A DNA stretch of 64,000 nucleotides from an uncultured Chthonomonas sp. (GCA_903859705.1 CAIONQ010000023.1:1-64000); one strand, 5' to 3'. Positions 33,963-43,242 are shown, counted from the first letter of the stretch. Numbers and translations: made by a program. Notes: a model not told the origin generated them from the letters alone.

Positions 33963-35039
33963 TTACGCCCCGCCCTGATCGAACGGAGTTCTCACACGCG
34001 GTGCGCCACCTTCTTCGGTAGTTTCAGTAAGGCCGCCCCAGGCACTCAAATCCACCGGTGCTGTTGCAGCCGGGCGGGCGTTTGTTGGCTGCACGCCAGG
34101 GCTGGGTAGCGTTGCAGCATTGCCACGGGCAAACATGCTGTTATGATCCAGTTCCACCTTATCGCCCTGATTCAGGCCCTGCTGATAGATGGTAACGGTG
34201 CCGCCCGTAACCGCTGTGCTGACGTGGTATGCCTGTGGCGTGATGGAATGCGACTGCATATTGTAGGTGCGGTTGCTCTGCTGAATCTGGCTGATTAGCC
34301 CGGGCTCATCTGCACGAATAACCACCAGCCTGTTTCGAATGGGCACAAAGGCAACGAAGTCGCCTTCCAGACGCTGAGAAATATAGTCTCGGAAGCGCTC
34401 AATAACCAGCCAGGTGGCGGTAAGGTGATCGCCCTCGAGCACCAGGCCAACCTCTTCCTGGCTATCTTTCCGGGCGGTACCACCCGCAACCAGCGCGTTG
34501 GATACCGGCGGAAAGGAGAGCATGTTCATGTTCATGATGGCGGCTTGCATCGCCTCTTCGAACGTAATACCCCATGCTTCCAGGTTGGCATTAGTAACAG
34601 CAACAGCGGTGCCGGGCAGATCGCGCATTACAATAACGCCGATGTCACCAATAAATGGCGCGTAGGGTAGGCTATCGGGCGGATTGGCGCGCTGCATGGT
34701 GGAGTTTGCCACTAGAATATAATCTCTGAGGTTCTTAATGGTTGGGCGCAATGTGGCCTGAGCATCATACCAGCCATGCTCTGGAACATCAACCACCAGC
34801 GAGGAGATCCAACGCTGTACCTGTGAATCTTTTTCACCCGGGTTCTTGGAATACTCCATGTACAGGTTCCGCATATTGCAGTCCTGTTTTTTGCCATCGA
34901 GTGTCAGAACGATTCCGGTTTCATTGTATTCGATTGTTGCGTTGGGATGCTGCCTGCGTACAGCCAGCCGCACAACATCCCGAAACTCCGTAAAGCCTAC
35001 CGGCTTTTCTTTACCTAAGGTAACGCCAAATATCTTCAT
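33963..35039 (-). CDS. DUF1444 (YtpQ-like) family protein
   Basis: A 358-residue soluble protein resembling the DUF1444/YtpQ family of Firmicutes, which is about 265 residues; the extra part is a Pro/Thr/Ala-rich C-terminal tail (NARPAATAPVDLSAWG...). Core stretches include FTEFRDVVRLAVRRQHP, FIGDIGVIVMRDLPG, and NMNMLSFPPVSNALVAGG. The function of the family is unknown. ATG 35039 has GGGGA upstream; a longer in-frame reading to 35060 is possible. It overlaps nothing but lies two bases before trpD, so it shares a transcript with tryptophan genes, which is unusual for this family. The gap to 35228 holds only small inverted repeats (35091-35101). Confidence 0.62.
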   Translation of the reverse strand: MKIFGVTLGKEKPVGFTEFRDVVRLAVRRQHPNATIEYNETGIVLTLDGKKQDCNMRNLYMEYSKNPGEKDSQVQRWISSLVVDVPEHGWYDAQATLRPTIKNLRDYILVANSTMQRANPPDSLPYAPFIGDIGVIVMRDLPGTAVAVTNANLEAWGITFEEAMQAAIMNMNMLSFPPVSNALVAGGTARKDSQEEVGLVLEGDHLTATWLVIERFRDYISQRLEGDFVAFVPIRNRLVVIRADEPGLISQIQQSNRTYNMQSHSITPQAYHVSTAVTGGTVTIYQQGLNQGDKVELDHNSMFARGNAATLPSPGVQPTNARPAATAPVDLSAWGGLTETTEEGGAPRVRTPFDQGGA

Positions 35040-35228
35040 CGTTCTGGTTCCCCGGGGCACACGCCCTCAAGCCCGAAACACGGCATGTCAGGGCATTGCC
35101 CGGCTACGTGCACTCCCTTTTACGGGGCTGCACGCTGCAGGTCTGAATCTACCCGATTACAGGGTTCAGGGGCAAGAGCAAATGCTCGCCTCCGAACGTA
35201 TTAATGCTGCAGTATGCAGTATTCCGTA

Positions 35229-36122
35229 TCAGTGCGCAGATCCTTCTTCCTGCCCGAGGGCAGCTGGAGGAGTTGCGCGGCCTATTACGCTGATAAGAGC
35301 CGCCAGCGTCATCAGATATGGGAGCATGTCCAGCAAGGCGGGGCTGGTCCATTCCACTCCCAGAAAGTTTATGTTCAAGCCCCGAATTTGCAGCTGAGTT
35401 TGCACTGCGTAGAACAGGCCGAAGAACAGCGACGCCACAGCCGCCCCTGCCGGGTTCCACTTACCAAATATTACTGCAGCAAGCGCTATATAGCCTTTGC
35501 CTGCAGACATATCTCGGGAAAACGTATGCGTTTCACCAAGGGAAAGAAAGGTGCCCGCAAATGCCGCGCATATGCCGGATAGCGTAACCGCCACAAGCCT
35601 TACTGGCAGAATACTCACTCCCGCCATGCGTGCACTCTCCGGGTTTTCGCCGGCCGCGCGCAGCCGTAACCCAAATCGAGTATCCCGCAGTACAAACGCA
35701 AGTGCTGCAGGAAGTATGGCAGCAGAAGCCAGGTAAAAGGCGGGAGGGAGGCTTTTGCTGGTTATTCCATCCGGGAATAGCACCAGAGTAAGATAGCGCG
35801 TTGCCCCCGCAGCAAGCAAGTTTATCCCCAGCCCGCTTACCACATGGTTCATTTTAGTAACCTGGGTTAGCACGGCATGCAGCAGGCCAAGCGCCGCACC
35901 CACTGTGAGCGCCGCCACAAGGCCGATTAGCGCGGAGTGCTGCCCGAAGTACGCACCCGCGAACGCGCCCGAAAGTATTAGCCCTTCCAGCGCGATATTA
36001 ACCACGCCGGCACGCTCCGAAAGGATGCCACCCATGGCGGCAAGCAGCAGGGGAGCCGCGCCATTCAGCGTTGCCACCAGCAGGGCCGTGAACCAGAACC
36101 CCTGATTACCCGCTGATCCCAT
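35229..36122 (-). CDS. nucleoside ABC transporter permease, NupQ/YufQ type
   Basis: A 297-residue inner-membrane permease with about eight helices. It carries the family's signature SERAGVVNIALEGLILSGAFAGAYF, the region that contacts the ATPase, and the C-terminal DMSAGKGYIALAAVIFGKWNP segment of the YufQ/NupQ group. It overlaps the other permease gene by 17 bases (36106-36122), typical of coupled subunits. With the genes before it this is a type II BMP-family importer for purine or pyrimidine nucleosides; the exact substrate is inferred from family. Confidence 0.9.
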   Translation of the reverse strand: MGSAGNQGFWFTALLVATLNGAAPLLLAAMGGILSERAGVVNIALEGLILSGAFAGAYFGQHSALIGLVAALTVGAALGLLHAVLTQVTKMNHVVSGLGINLLAAGATRYLTLVLFPDGITSKSLPPAFYLASAAILPAALAFVLRDTRFGLRLRAAGENPESARMAGVSILPVRLVAVTLSGICAAFAGTFLSLGETHTFSRDMSAGKGYIALAAVIFGKWNPAGAAVASLFFGLFYAVQTQLQIRGLNINFLGVEWTSPALLDMLPYLMTLAALISVIGRATPPAALGQEEGSAH

Positions 36123-37263
36123 GGGTTTCCTTTCTTTCGGCTTTTGTTCCGGGCCTGCGGAACCTGATGGCTGCCTTTATACCAACCAGCAATATCACCA
36201 CTGCCTGCACAATTTCGGATATAGGGGCGGGTACGTTTGTTGTTGTTTCCATATACCCGGAACCACTTGCCAGCGCACCAAAAAACAGAGCGCTGAGTGC
36301 CACACCGGGGCCACTTAAATTGCCGAGCAGTGCCACCGCAATACCATCGAACCCGGCCGTGCCCGCAACGCCAGCAACATAGCGGTGATGAATGCCCATC
36401 ACTTCTACTGCGCCCGCCAGCCCGGCTATTGCGCCAGAAAGCGCCATGGTTAGCACCGTTATTCGCCGCACATCTATGCCGGAGGCACGCGCGGTATCCG
36501 GACTCAATCCCACTGCCCTAATCTGCAGCCCGGTGCTGGTTCTGCCAATAAACAGCGCCGCAGCAAAGGTGCTTATAATTGCCAGCAAAATCCCTGCTGT
36601 AAGGTTGCTGCCATGCACGTAGGGCCACAGCCAGGCGGTTTGTGCCATAAGCGGACTCTGGGCCGACATACTGCCCGGCGCATCGTCTTTCATATTGTGC
36701 GTCACAAGATATTGAATGATATCGAGTGCCGCAAAGTTCAGCATGATGGTGCTAATTACCTCATGCACGCCTCGGTACGCCTTCAATACTCCAGAAAGTG
36801 CGCCCCACAGGGCACCGGCAGCGGCCCCGGCAACAAGCACCAAAAGCACATGCAGGCCAGGGTTAATGCTTCCATCGCCCGCCGCACTGTGTTTGCCAAG
36901 CGCACCCACACCGGCGGCAAACAGTGCTCCCATCAGCATCTGACCCTGAGCGCCGATATTAAACAAACCCGCACGCAGGCCCACCGCAATGGCGGTGCCG
37001 GTAAACAGCAGTGGTGTAATTTTTGCCAGCGTTTGTGCCAGTAAAAAGAGGTTTATATGCCCGGAGCCAAGCCGGATCATTGTGTCTGAAGTTGCCGGGC
37101 CAGCCTCCAGGCCCGTTGCGCCTGTCCACATGGCGGCAAAAGCGGCTACCGGGTGATATCCGGAGCACAGCATGATGATAGCGGCAACCGCCAGCCCAGC
37201 TGCTATGCCGGCCAGAGGGCGCATTGCAGGGGCAAACTTTTGTAGTAGCGCCTGTTTCGTCAT
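36106..37263 (-). CDS. nucleoside ABC transporter permease, NupP/YufP type
   Basis: A 385-residue permease, longer than its partner, with about ten helices. FNIGAQGQMLMGALFAAG is the conserved ATPase-coupling motif of this family, and VHEVISTIMLNFAALD follows as expected. Its ATG at 37263 overlaps the stop of the ATPase gene by four bases, so the three transporter genes are read as one coupled unit from the strong promoter at 39065-39094. Confidence 0.92.
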   Translation of the reverse strand: MTKQALLQKFAPAMRPLAGIAAGLAVAAIIMLCSGYHPVAAFAAMWTGATGLEAGPATSDTMIRLGSGHINLFLLAQTLAKITPLLFTGTAIAVGLRAGLFNIGAQGQMLMGALFAAGVGALGKHSAAGDGSINPGLHVLLVLVAGAAAGALWGALSGVLKAYRGVHEVISTIMLNFAALDIIQYLVTHNMKDDAPGSMSAQSPLMAQTAWLWPYVHGSNLTAGILLAIISTFAAALFIGRTSTGLQIRAVGLSPDTARASGIDVRRITVLTMALSGAIAGLAGAVEVMGIHHRYVAGVAGTAGFDGIAVALLGNLSGPGVALSALFFGALASGSGYMETTTNVPAPISEIVQAVVILLVGIKAAIRFRRPGTKAERKETHGISG

Positions 37264-38906
37264 CGCGCGGCACCGCTTCCTGCTGTGGCACCGGTCATCA
37301 AAGCTCCCACCGTTTCTGCAGTGGCCTCTGAGTGTGGCAGCACGCCCACTATCTGTCCATTAAACATCACAGCCACTCGGTCCGAAAGCTCAAGCACTTC
37401 ATCCAGGTCCAGAGAAAACAGCAGCACTCCCATGCCAGCCGCACGCGCTTTGCGCAGTGCTTCATAAACAAAACCTGAGGCACCGGTATCCAGTCCGCGG
37501 GTCGGTTGGCACGCCACCAGCACTCTCGGCTGCCCATCCAGCGCCCGCGCTATAACCACCTTCTGCTGGTTACCACCAGAGAGGTCTCCCGCCCGGGCAT
37601 CTGCGGTGCGCGTACCCAGCCTTACATCGTAGCCAGTAATCATTTCACCAGCGCGGGCGCCAATGGTTGCCCGGTTCAGAAATACTCCGCCACCCCATGC
37701 CCGGTCCTTTTCATGGCCAAGCAGGTAGTTCTCACCAATACTAAAATTCAGGATCATTCCAGCACGGTGCCTATCTTCGGGGATATAGGCAATTCCAAGC
37801 TTCTGCCGCCTGCGCACCGAATCGCGTGTGATCTCGCTTTCGGATAGAAAATCACAACTCGCCAGCCTTATGGTGCCGCTCTTAAGTGTTCTCAGGCCCA
37901 CTATGGCTTCGGATAGCTCTTTTTGTCCGCTGCCATCTACCCCGGCTATTCCAACTATTTCGCCAGCAAACAGCTCTAGCGAGGCATCTGTAACTGCTTT
38001 TGCTCCGCGTGATCCAAATATGGTTGCGCCCTGAATCTTGAGCAACGGTCGCCGCTCTGATGCAGCCTCTACCATAGGGCCGCCTGTAATCTCACTTTCA
38101 ATATCGGGAGAGGGGCTTGCTGCCGGCGGGCGCGTGCCGATCATTCGCTCCAGAAGCTCTTCTCGGCTGGTATTGGCCGTAATGAAGTCTCCGGCCAGCT
38201 TGCCTCCGCGCAGCACCGTTACTGCGCTGCTGTATGCCATTACCTCTCGTAGCTTATGGGTTACAAACACCACGGTTGTGCCCGCACGCTGCAGCGATTG
38301 CAGCAGAGCAAACAGAGATTCCGCCTCAGCCGGGGCCAGTACTGCGGTTGGCTCATCCAGCAACAACACACGCGCCTTTCGATACAGTGCTTTTACAATT
38401 TCAACCTTTTGTTGAGCGGCCACTGAGAGGCGTTCAGCACGCATGTTTAGATCAATACCCGTTAGCCCCAGGTGGCTCATTATTTGAGCTATCTCGCCGG
38501 ATGCCTCTTTTCGCTTCAGAACTCCGCCCGGTAGCACCTGTTCGGAGCCAAGAATCACATTTTCGATTACAGAGAGGGCCGGTATCAACGCATAGTGCTG
38601 GCTCACGAGCCCAATTCCCATCTTTATGGATTGTGCAGGCGATGTTAGCTTCCCGGTTACCGATTCCCCGTTTATCCGTATTTCGCCACACCCAGAATCC
38701 GGCTGGTATCGGCCATACAAAATATTTAGCAGGGTAGATTTGCCCGCACCGTTTTCCCCGATGACGGCATGAAACCCGCCGCGCTTAACCCGTAGCGTTA
38801 CATCTGAGTTGGCAACAATACCGGGGAATGACTTTGTTATCCCCAGCAACTCCACTATATAATCTTCCGAATTTTGATTGGGGCCAGAATTTTCTGCCGT
38901 GGTCAC
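37260..38906 (-). CDS. nucleoside ABC transporter ATP-binding protein, NupO/YufO type
   Basis: A 548-residue ATPase with two fused nucleotide-binding domains. Domain 1 has GENGAGKSTLL (Walker A), LSVAAQQKVEI (signature) and VLLLDEPTAVLAP (Walker B). Domain 2 has the degenerate Walker A GVDGSGQKEL, LSGGNQQKVVIARAL and VLVACQPTRGLD, where the Walker B acid is replaced, as usual in the sugar/nucleoside ATPases of this type. The start is GTG 38906 (GTG ACC ACG). It is the first gene of its operon. A binding lipoprotein (BMP family) is not present on either side, so it must be encoded elsewhere. Confidence 0.93.
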   Translation of the reverse strand: MTTAENSGPNQNSEDYIVELLGITKSFPGIVANSDVTLRVKRGGFHAVIGENGAGKSTLLNILYGRYQPDSGCGEIRINGESVTGKLTSPAQSIKMGIGLVSQHYALIPALSVIENVILGSEQVLPGGVLKRKEASGEIAQIMSHLGLTGIDLNMRAERLSVAAQQKVEIVKALYRKARVLLLDEPTAVLAPAEAESLFALLQSLQRAGTTVVFVTHKLREVMAYSSAVTVLRGGKLAGDFITANTSREELLERMIGTRPPAASPSPDIESEITGGPMVEAASERRPLLKIQGATIFGSRGAKAVTDASLELFAGEIVGIAGVDGSGQKELSEAIVGLRTLKSGTIRLASCDFLSESEITRDSVRRRQKLGIAYIPEDRHRAGMILNFSIGENYLLGHEKDRAWGGGVFLNRATIGARAGEMITGYDVRLGTRTADARAGDLSGGNQQKVVIARALDGQPRVLVACQPTRGLDTGASGFVYEALRKARAAGMGVLLFSLDLDEVLELSDRVAVMFNGQIVGVLPHSEATAETVGALMTGATAGSGAAR

Positions 38907-39058
38907 GATTGCACACTCAGCGATCGGTCGTTAATGTTCACAAACAGCTGCATTCATATGGCAGGACCGGAGAGAAATGTGTGTGCTCGTGTCTTCGGTG
39001 ACGCGGCTGCCGATTTTCACCGAACTAACGGCGAATCTGGGATTTGGTTCCGGCGGTT
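38907..39058 (-). promoter_or_regulatory. structured 5' leader of the nucleoside transporter operon
   Basis: The predicted transcript runs about 150 bases before the GTG. It contains GGCGAA/TTCGCC arms (39057-39062 and 39031-39036) and a perfect 8-bp stem TTCGGTGA/TCACCGAA (38994-39001 with 39017-39024) whose loop can form a second hairpin. It does not match any riboswitch class I can recall in full. Confidence 0.45.
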
Positions 39059-39064
39059 CGCCCC

Positions 39065-39094
39065 ATTGTAGCGGAACGGTGAAACCGCTGTCAA
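39065..39094 (-). promoter_or_regulatory. strong vegetative promoter of the nucleoside ABC operon
   Basis: On the minus strand TTGACA (39089-39094) and TACAAT (39065-39070) are 18 bases apart, five of six consensus bases in the -10 and six of six in the -35. Between this and the gene at 39301 lies about 200 bases of AT-rich sequence with an AAATCGTC direct repeat (39154 and 39166); I see no further gene there. Confidence 0.75.
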
Positions 39095-39300
39095 TTGCCA
39101 AAAAATTGTTAAGACATATTAAATTTATCTCACCTGTGTCCTGCATGTGAATTAAATCGTCTTATAAATCGTCATAGATAGTGGGAGCAACACTTTCCCT
39201 ACACACCCTGTGATATCGGCTCAGCGGGCCGCTTTCACTGCCAGTGCCCCCTAATACAGGAGACCGCTGGCAATATTCGCGCTGCACGGAGTACAGACTG

Positions 39301-39615
39301 ATGGGAAACAAACCAAAAGCGTCTGTCCCCTTCCCGATCCCGGATCCGAGTGAAGGCAGCGGTACAGAGCGCGAAGCGGATGGTCAGCAGGCTGCCCGCA
39401 CGAAAACTGAAAATAGAACCATTATCGTCGAGATTTGCGCCGCATATAACAGGGAAGGCCTAACAATGCCGCGCCCCAATGGGCCAAACGGCAAACGTGT
39501 ACTGGACCTCGAAATGCTCATGAACAGCCCGGTTTATTGGGAATGGCTTAATGAGCGTGAAACTGAAGAAGCTCTGATGGAAATGTATATTCAGAGAACA
39601 CGCAGGGCGCAATAA
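39301..39615 (+). CDS. small hypothetical protein
   Basis: A 104-residue protein with no recognisable domain. The first 45 residues are Pro/Ser/Glu/Thr-rich and probably disordered; the rest is likely helical (MLMNSPVYWEWLNERETEEALMEMYIQRT) and acidic. CGGAG lies 10 bases before ATG 39301. It has its own strong terminator, and the region upstream is AT-rich with direct repeats. It may be a regulatory or stress protein, but nothing points to a function. The longer in-frame reading back to 39244 lacks a ribosome site. Confidence 0.55.
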   Translation: MGNKPKASVPFPIPDPSEGSGTEREADGQQAARTKTENRTIIVEICAAYNREGLTMPRPNGPNGKRVLDLEMLMNSPVYWEWLNERETEEALMEMYIQRTRRAQ

Positions 39616-39654
39616 TTTGTGAAAAGAAAACCGCTTTTCACCGGGAGAACACAG

Positions 39655-39696
39655 CCGGGCCATCGGAATTACCACTTCCGATGGCCCGGTTTTTTT
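39655..39696 (+). terminator. rho-independent terminator
   Basis: CCGGGCCATCGGAA pairs perfectly with TTCCGATGGCCCGG across a 7-base loop, followed by TTTTTTT. It ends the small gene at 39301-39615. Confidence 0.95.
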
Positions 39697-39786
39697 GTGC
39701 GAGCGGGCACAAAGGTAATTGCCTATCGAACATCGAAGCTTGCCTCGCTGAAACCACACTCTTTTCGGCCCAGGAGTATGTAAAAC

Positions 39787-40449
39787 ATGTCTGCAAGAAC
39801 CATACCGATGACGGATGAACTGTACGAATACCTGCTTCAGGCAAACCGCCCCCTTCCTGAGCTATTTGTGAGCCTGCGTGAAGAAACTGCCGCAATGCCC
39901 GCAGGGGGCATGCAGATATCTGCGGAGCAAGGCCACTTTATGGCGCTGCTTACGCGGCTTATCCGAGCCCACAGGGTGCTTGAAGTGGGTGTATTTACTG
40001 GCTACAGCGCGCTTACGGTTGCCACGGCACTACCCGAAGATGGAAAACTGATTGCGTGCGACGTTAGCACCGAGTGGACGAATATTGGCCGCCGCTACTG
40101 GGAACAGGCCGGCGTAGCACACAAAATTGATCTGCGCATTGCCCCCGCACTGGATACTCTGGACTCCCTGATTGCTGATGGCCACGCCGGCACCTTCGAT
40201 TTCGCATTTATCGATGCCGATAAGCCCAACTATGATGGGTACTACGAACGCATGCTTCAGCTTGTGAGGCCGGGCGGCCTAATCGCCATCGATAACACCC
40301 TCTGGAGTGGGCACGTTTCCAACCCGGAGAAGAACGATGAAAGCACGGTGGCACTGCGCACCCTCAACGCAAAGATTCGCGATGATCATCGCGTGCACCT
40401 CAGCTTGCTGCCCGTTGGAGATGGATTGACACTGGTTATGAAGATTTGA
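39787..40449 (+). CDS. SAM-dependent O-methyltransferase (caffeoyl-CoA OMT-like)
   Basis: A 220-residue class I methyltransferase of the cation-dependent catechol/caffeoyl-CoA group. Motif I is VLEVGVFTGYSALTVATALP, motif II KLIACDVSTEW, and the metal-binding FAFIDADKPNYDGYYE and IDNTLWSG are intact, so it probably needs a divalent metal and methylates a catechol-like hydroxyl group. CAGGAG lies 10 bases before ATG 39787. The neighbours give no hint of the acceptor. It precedes the sugar-directed genes on the same strand but probably has its own expression. Confidence 0.93.
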   Translation: MSARTIPMTDELYEYLLQANRPLPELFVSLREETAAMPAGGMQISAEQGHFMALLTRLIRAHRVLEVGVFTGYSALTVATALPEDGKLIACDVSTEWTNIGRRYWEQAGVAHKIDLRIAPALDTLDSLIADGHAGTFDFAFIDADKPNYDGYYERMLQLVRPGGLIAIDNTLWSGHVSNPEKNDESTVALRTLNAKIRDDHRVHLSLLPVGDGLTLVMKI

Positions 40450-40500
40450 CGGTATAACTAAGGAAACCTAAAATAATCGGCGTTTACTGGTGGGGTACCA

Positions 40501-43242
40501 ATGTTAATCAGGCAGAAGCTGAAATGGATTGTGTTGTTTCTTATCGCGGCAGTGTTGTCGCCATGTGGTGCAAAGGCGCAAGCCGCACCACCGCAATCTG
40601 AAATCCTGATCAAAACATCGGACTTTGCATTAACCCTGGATCCCATCAGCCAAACTGCCCGAAGTTTGAAACCTGCAGGTGGCAAGGATAATTTCGACTA
40701 TACCCCCGCAGATAAACTGGCCGAACGCTCCCGGGATGGCTTTTACCACCTCGGAGATATCACGTTCAGGTGCCGAATAGCCGCAAATGCAAAGTGGCAG
40801 GATTACTCTACCGCAGCGCATCGCCGGCCAGTAACCCCAATAAACACACCGGGTTCGCTGGCCACGGCAATCCTCAACCCCAGCCTTGCCTCCACAAGCC
40901 CGCTGCAGGTTACCCGCAGCTGGAAAACCAGCAATGGCAGGCTTACCCTGCAGTTTGAGCTGAAGAACACTTCTGCACAGCCAGTAGAAATTGGCTCTCT
41001 GGGCATCCCTATGGTGTTTAACAACATCATAACGGGCCGCAACCTGCAGCAAGCGCATGAAATCTGCTCTTTTTCAGATCCCTACATTGGTCAGGATGCG
41101 GGCTATCTGCAGGTAACCCGCCTCAGCGGTGCTGGGCCTGCACTTGTTGTTGTGCCAGAAGATGGAACCAGAACTCCGTTCGAAGGCTACCAACTGCTGC
41201 AGGAGCCAATGTGGCCGAACCAGACCTTTGAGGGAACCTTTGCCTGGCTTGTGCACACCCGCGCCTATGCAGAAAATGAGTGGCGTAACGCCCGCCCCTG
41301 GAACGCACCCACTTCCGTAACCTTGCACCCTGGGCAAAGCAAAACCTACGGGCTACGCTTCTTGTCTTCCCCATCTATACGCGATATCGAAGCTACCCTT
41401 GCCGCCAACCATCGGCCTGTTGCCATGGGTATCCCCGGTTATGTGCTGCCTCAGGATTTGAATGCACGCCTGTTTCTGAAGTACGGCAGCCCCGTTCGAA
41501 CCATCACCGCCGATCCGCCGGGTGCCGTTGAAGCCTCCGCAGATGCCAATCTCCATGGAAAATGGCAGGGTTACACTCTGCGTGGCAAAAACTGGGGGCG
41601 CGCTCGGGTAAACGTTACCTATGCAGATGGCCTGGTGCAGGCCATAAGCTGCTATGTAATCAAACCTGCTTCGCAAGCCACTGCCGATCTGGGTAGCTTT
41701 CTGTTTACTAAGCAGTGGTTTGAAGATGCCTCCGATCCATTCCACCGCAGCCCATCTGTGCTTAGCTACGATAGGGAAGCAAACCGGCTGGTAACGCAGG
41801 ATAGCCGGGTCTGGATTGCGGGCCTCGGCGATGAGGGAGGATCTGGCTCCTACCTGGCCGCAGCCATGAAGCAGTTAGTGCAGCCCAATTTTGCCGAAAT
41901 GGCTAAATTTGAAAAGTTTGTGGATGGCGTGTTGTGGGGCAGGATTCAATACAGTGATGGCCCCAATAAGTATGGAGTTCGCAAGAGCCTTTTCTATTAC
42001 GAACCTAAGGAGCTTACGGACTATGCCTACGACACCAATAGGGATTGGCGATCCTGGACAAGTTGGAACCGCAAAGCATCAGAAGATATTGGTCGGGGCT
42101 ACAACTACCCGCACGTTGCGGCCTCCTATTGGTCCATGTACAGGGCAGTGCGCAACAATCCGGGCTTTCAGTCTCGATTTGGCTGGAACTGGTATCTCGA
42201 TCATGCATACGAAACCGCACGCTTCTTAACAGACCGGGATGAAAACGGCAATACTCGCGTTGGATACGTTGAAATGGGATTGATGGAAGGCGATATTTTT
42301 GTTGCTATTCTGCAGGATCTCAAGCGTGAAGGCTGGGCCGAAAAGGCCGCTCATCTTGAGCGTAACATGCGCATTCGGGCAGAAACATGGCGCAAGGCGC
42401 GCTTCCCATTTGGCAGTGAAATGGCATGGGATTCTACCGGGCAAGAAGAGGTGTTTGCCTGGTGTAAGCACTTTGGATATGAAGATAAGGCCGAAATCGC
42501 GCTTGATTCGATTTTAGGTTACATGCCCACGCTTCCGCACTGGGGTTACAATGGCAATGCACGCCGATACTGGGATTTTCTGTACGGCGGCAAGCTTAGC
42601 CGAATAGAGCGGCAGATACACCATTACGGCTCAGGCATTAATTCACTGCCCTTGCTGCAGCAGTATCGGGAAAGGCCAGATGATCTGTACCTGCTGCGTG
42701 TGGGGTACGCCGGAGGCATGGCAGCCCTCACCAATATCGATCAGGAAGGTTTCGGTTCGGCGGCTTTCCACTCGTTCCCATCCACTTTAAAGTGGGATGC
42801 ATACAGCGGCGATTACGGCCCCAACTTCTATGGCCATGCCATGGCAACAGCAACGTATCTGGTTAAACACCCAGAAGTGGGCTGGGTTGCATTTGGCGGC
42901 AACGTAGTTCAGGCCGCCAACACCGTTCGTGTAGTGCCCAAAGATTCCGCTCGTCGCCGGCTCTATATCGCACCGGCAAGGCTATGGCTAACGCTGGATG
43001 CCGGCACGTTTGAGTATGCCGAGTTCACGCCTCAGAATGGCTCTGTCAAGTTGAGATTCACCGCCATCGCCGGCGCAAACAAGATCGCACGATTGTGTAT
43101 CGAAACGCCCGGGGTCTCTGGCGCATCCAGTTACAGGCTTCAGGGTAACTTCAAACAGGATGCAGGGGCCTACACAATCCCGCTACCCACACATAGTGAA
43201 GTAATCCTGATCCCTGCCACCGCCCATGGAGTAAAAAAGTAA
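40501..43242 (+). CDS. secreted DUF5695-like protein, probable (alpha/alpha)6 sugar-active enzyme
   Basis: A 913-residue exported protein. A signal peptide (ends GAKAQ) is followed by about 380 residues of beta-sandwich and then an (alpha/alpha)-barrel-like region with motifs I recognise from DUF5695 proteins: RSWTSWNRKASEDIGRGYNYPHVA, GLMEGDIFVAILQDLKREGW, FGSEMAWDSTGQEEVFAWCK, PHWGYNGNARRYWDFLYGGK and SGDYGPNFYGHA. The order and near-complete conservation support the family call; its substrate is unknown but it co-occurs with sugar-degrading genes. GGTGGGG lies before ATG 40501. The stop touches the next gene (GH127), so the two are certainly expressed together. Confidence 0.78.
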   Translation: MLIRQKLKWIVLFLIAAVLSPCGAKAQAAPPQSEILIKTSDFALTLDPISQTARSLKPAGGKDNFDYTPADKLAERSRDGFYHLGDITFRCRIAANAKWQDYSTAAHRRPVTPINTPGSLATAILNPSLASTSPLQVTRSWKTSNGRLTLQFELKNTSAQPVEIGSLGIPMVFNNIITGRNLQQAHEICSFSDPYIGQDAGYLQVTRLSGAGPALVVVPEDGTRTPFEGYQLLQEPMWPNQTFEGTFAWLVHTRAYAENEWRNARPWNAPTSVTLHPGQSKTYGLRFLSSPSIRDIEATLAANHRPVAMGIPGYVLPQDLNARLFLKYGSPVRTITADPPGAVEASADANLHGKWQGYTLRGKNWGRARVNVTYADGLVQAISCYVIKPASQATADLGSFLFTKQWFEDASDPFHRSPSVLSYDREANRLVTQDSRVWIAGLGDEGGSGSYLAAAMKQLVQPNFAEMAKFEKFVDGVLWGRIQYSDGPNKYGVRKSLFYYEPKELTDYAYDTNRDWRSWTSWNRKASEDIGRGYNYPHVAASYWSMYRAVRNNPGFQSRFGWNWYLDHAYETARFLTDRDENGNTRVGYVEMGLMEGDIFVAILQDLKREGWAEKAAHLERNMRIRAETWRKARFPFGSEMAWDSTGQEEVFAWCKHFGYEDKAEIALDSILGYMPTLPHWGYNGNARRYWDFLYGGKLSRIERQIHHYGSGINSLPLLQQYRERPDDLYLLRVGYAGGMAALTNIDQEGFGSAAFHSFPSTLKWDAYSGDYGPNFYGHAMATATYLVKHPEVGWVAFGGNVVQAANTVRVVPKDSARRRLYIAPARLWLTLDAGTFEYAEFTPQNGSVKLRFTAIAGANKIARLCIETPGVSGASSYRLQGNFKQDAGAYTIPLPTHSEVILIPATAHGVKK

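Noticed and set aside
38990-39060. Possible cobalamin riboswitch in the leader of the nucleoside ABC operon
   Set aside because: Only a short stretch is similar; the other conserved boxes, including the 3' AGGAGACCTGCC-type segment, are missing in sense orientation.
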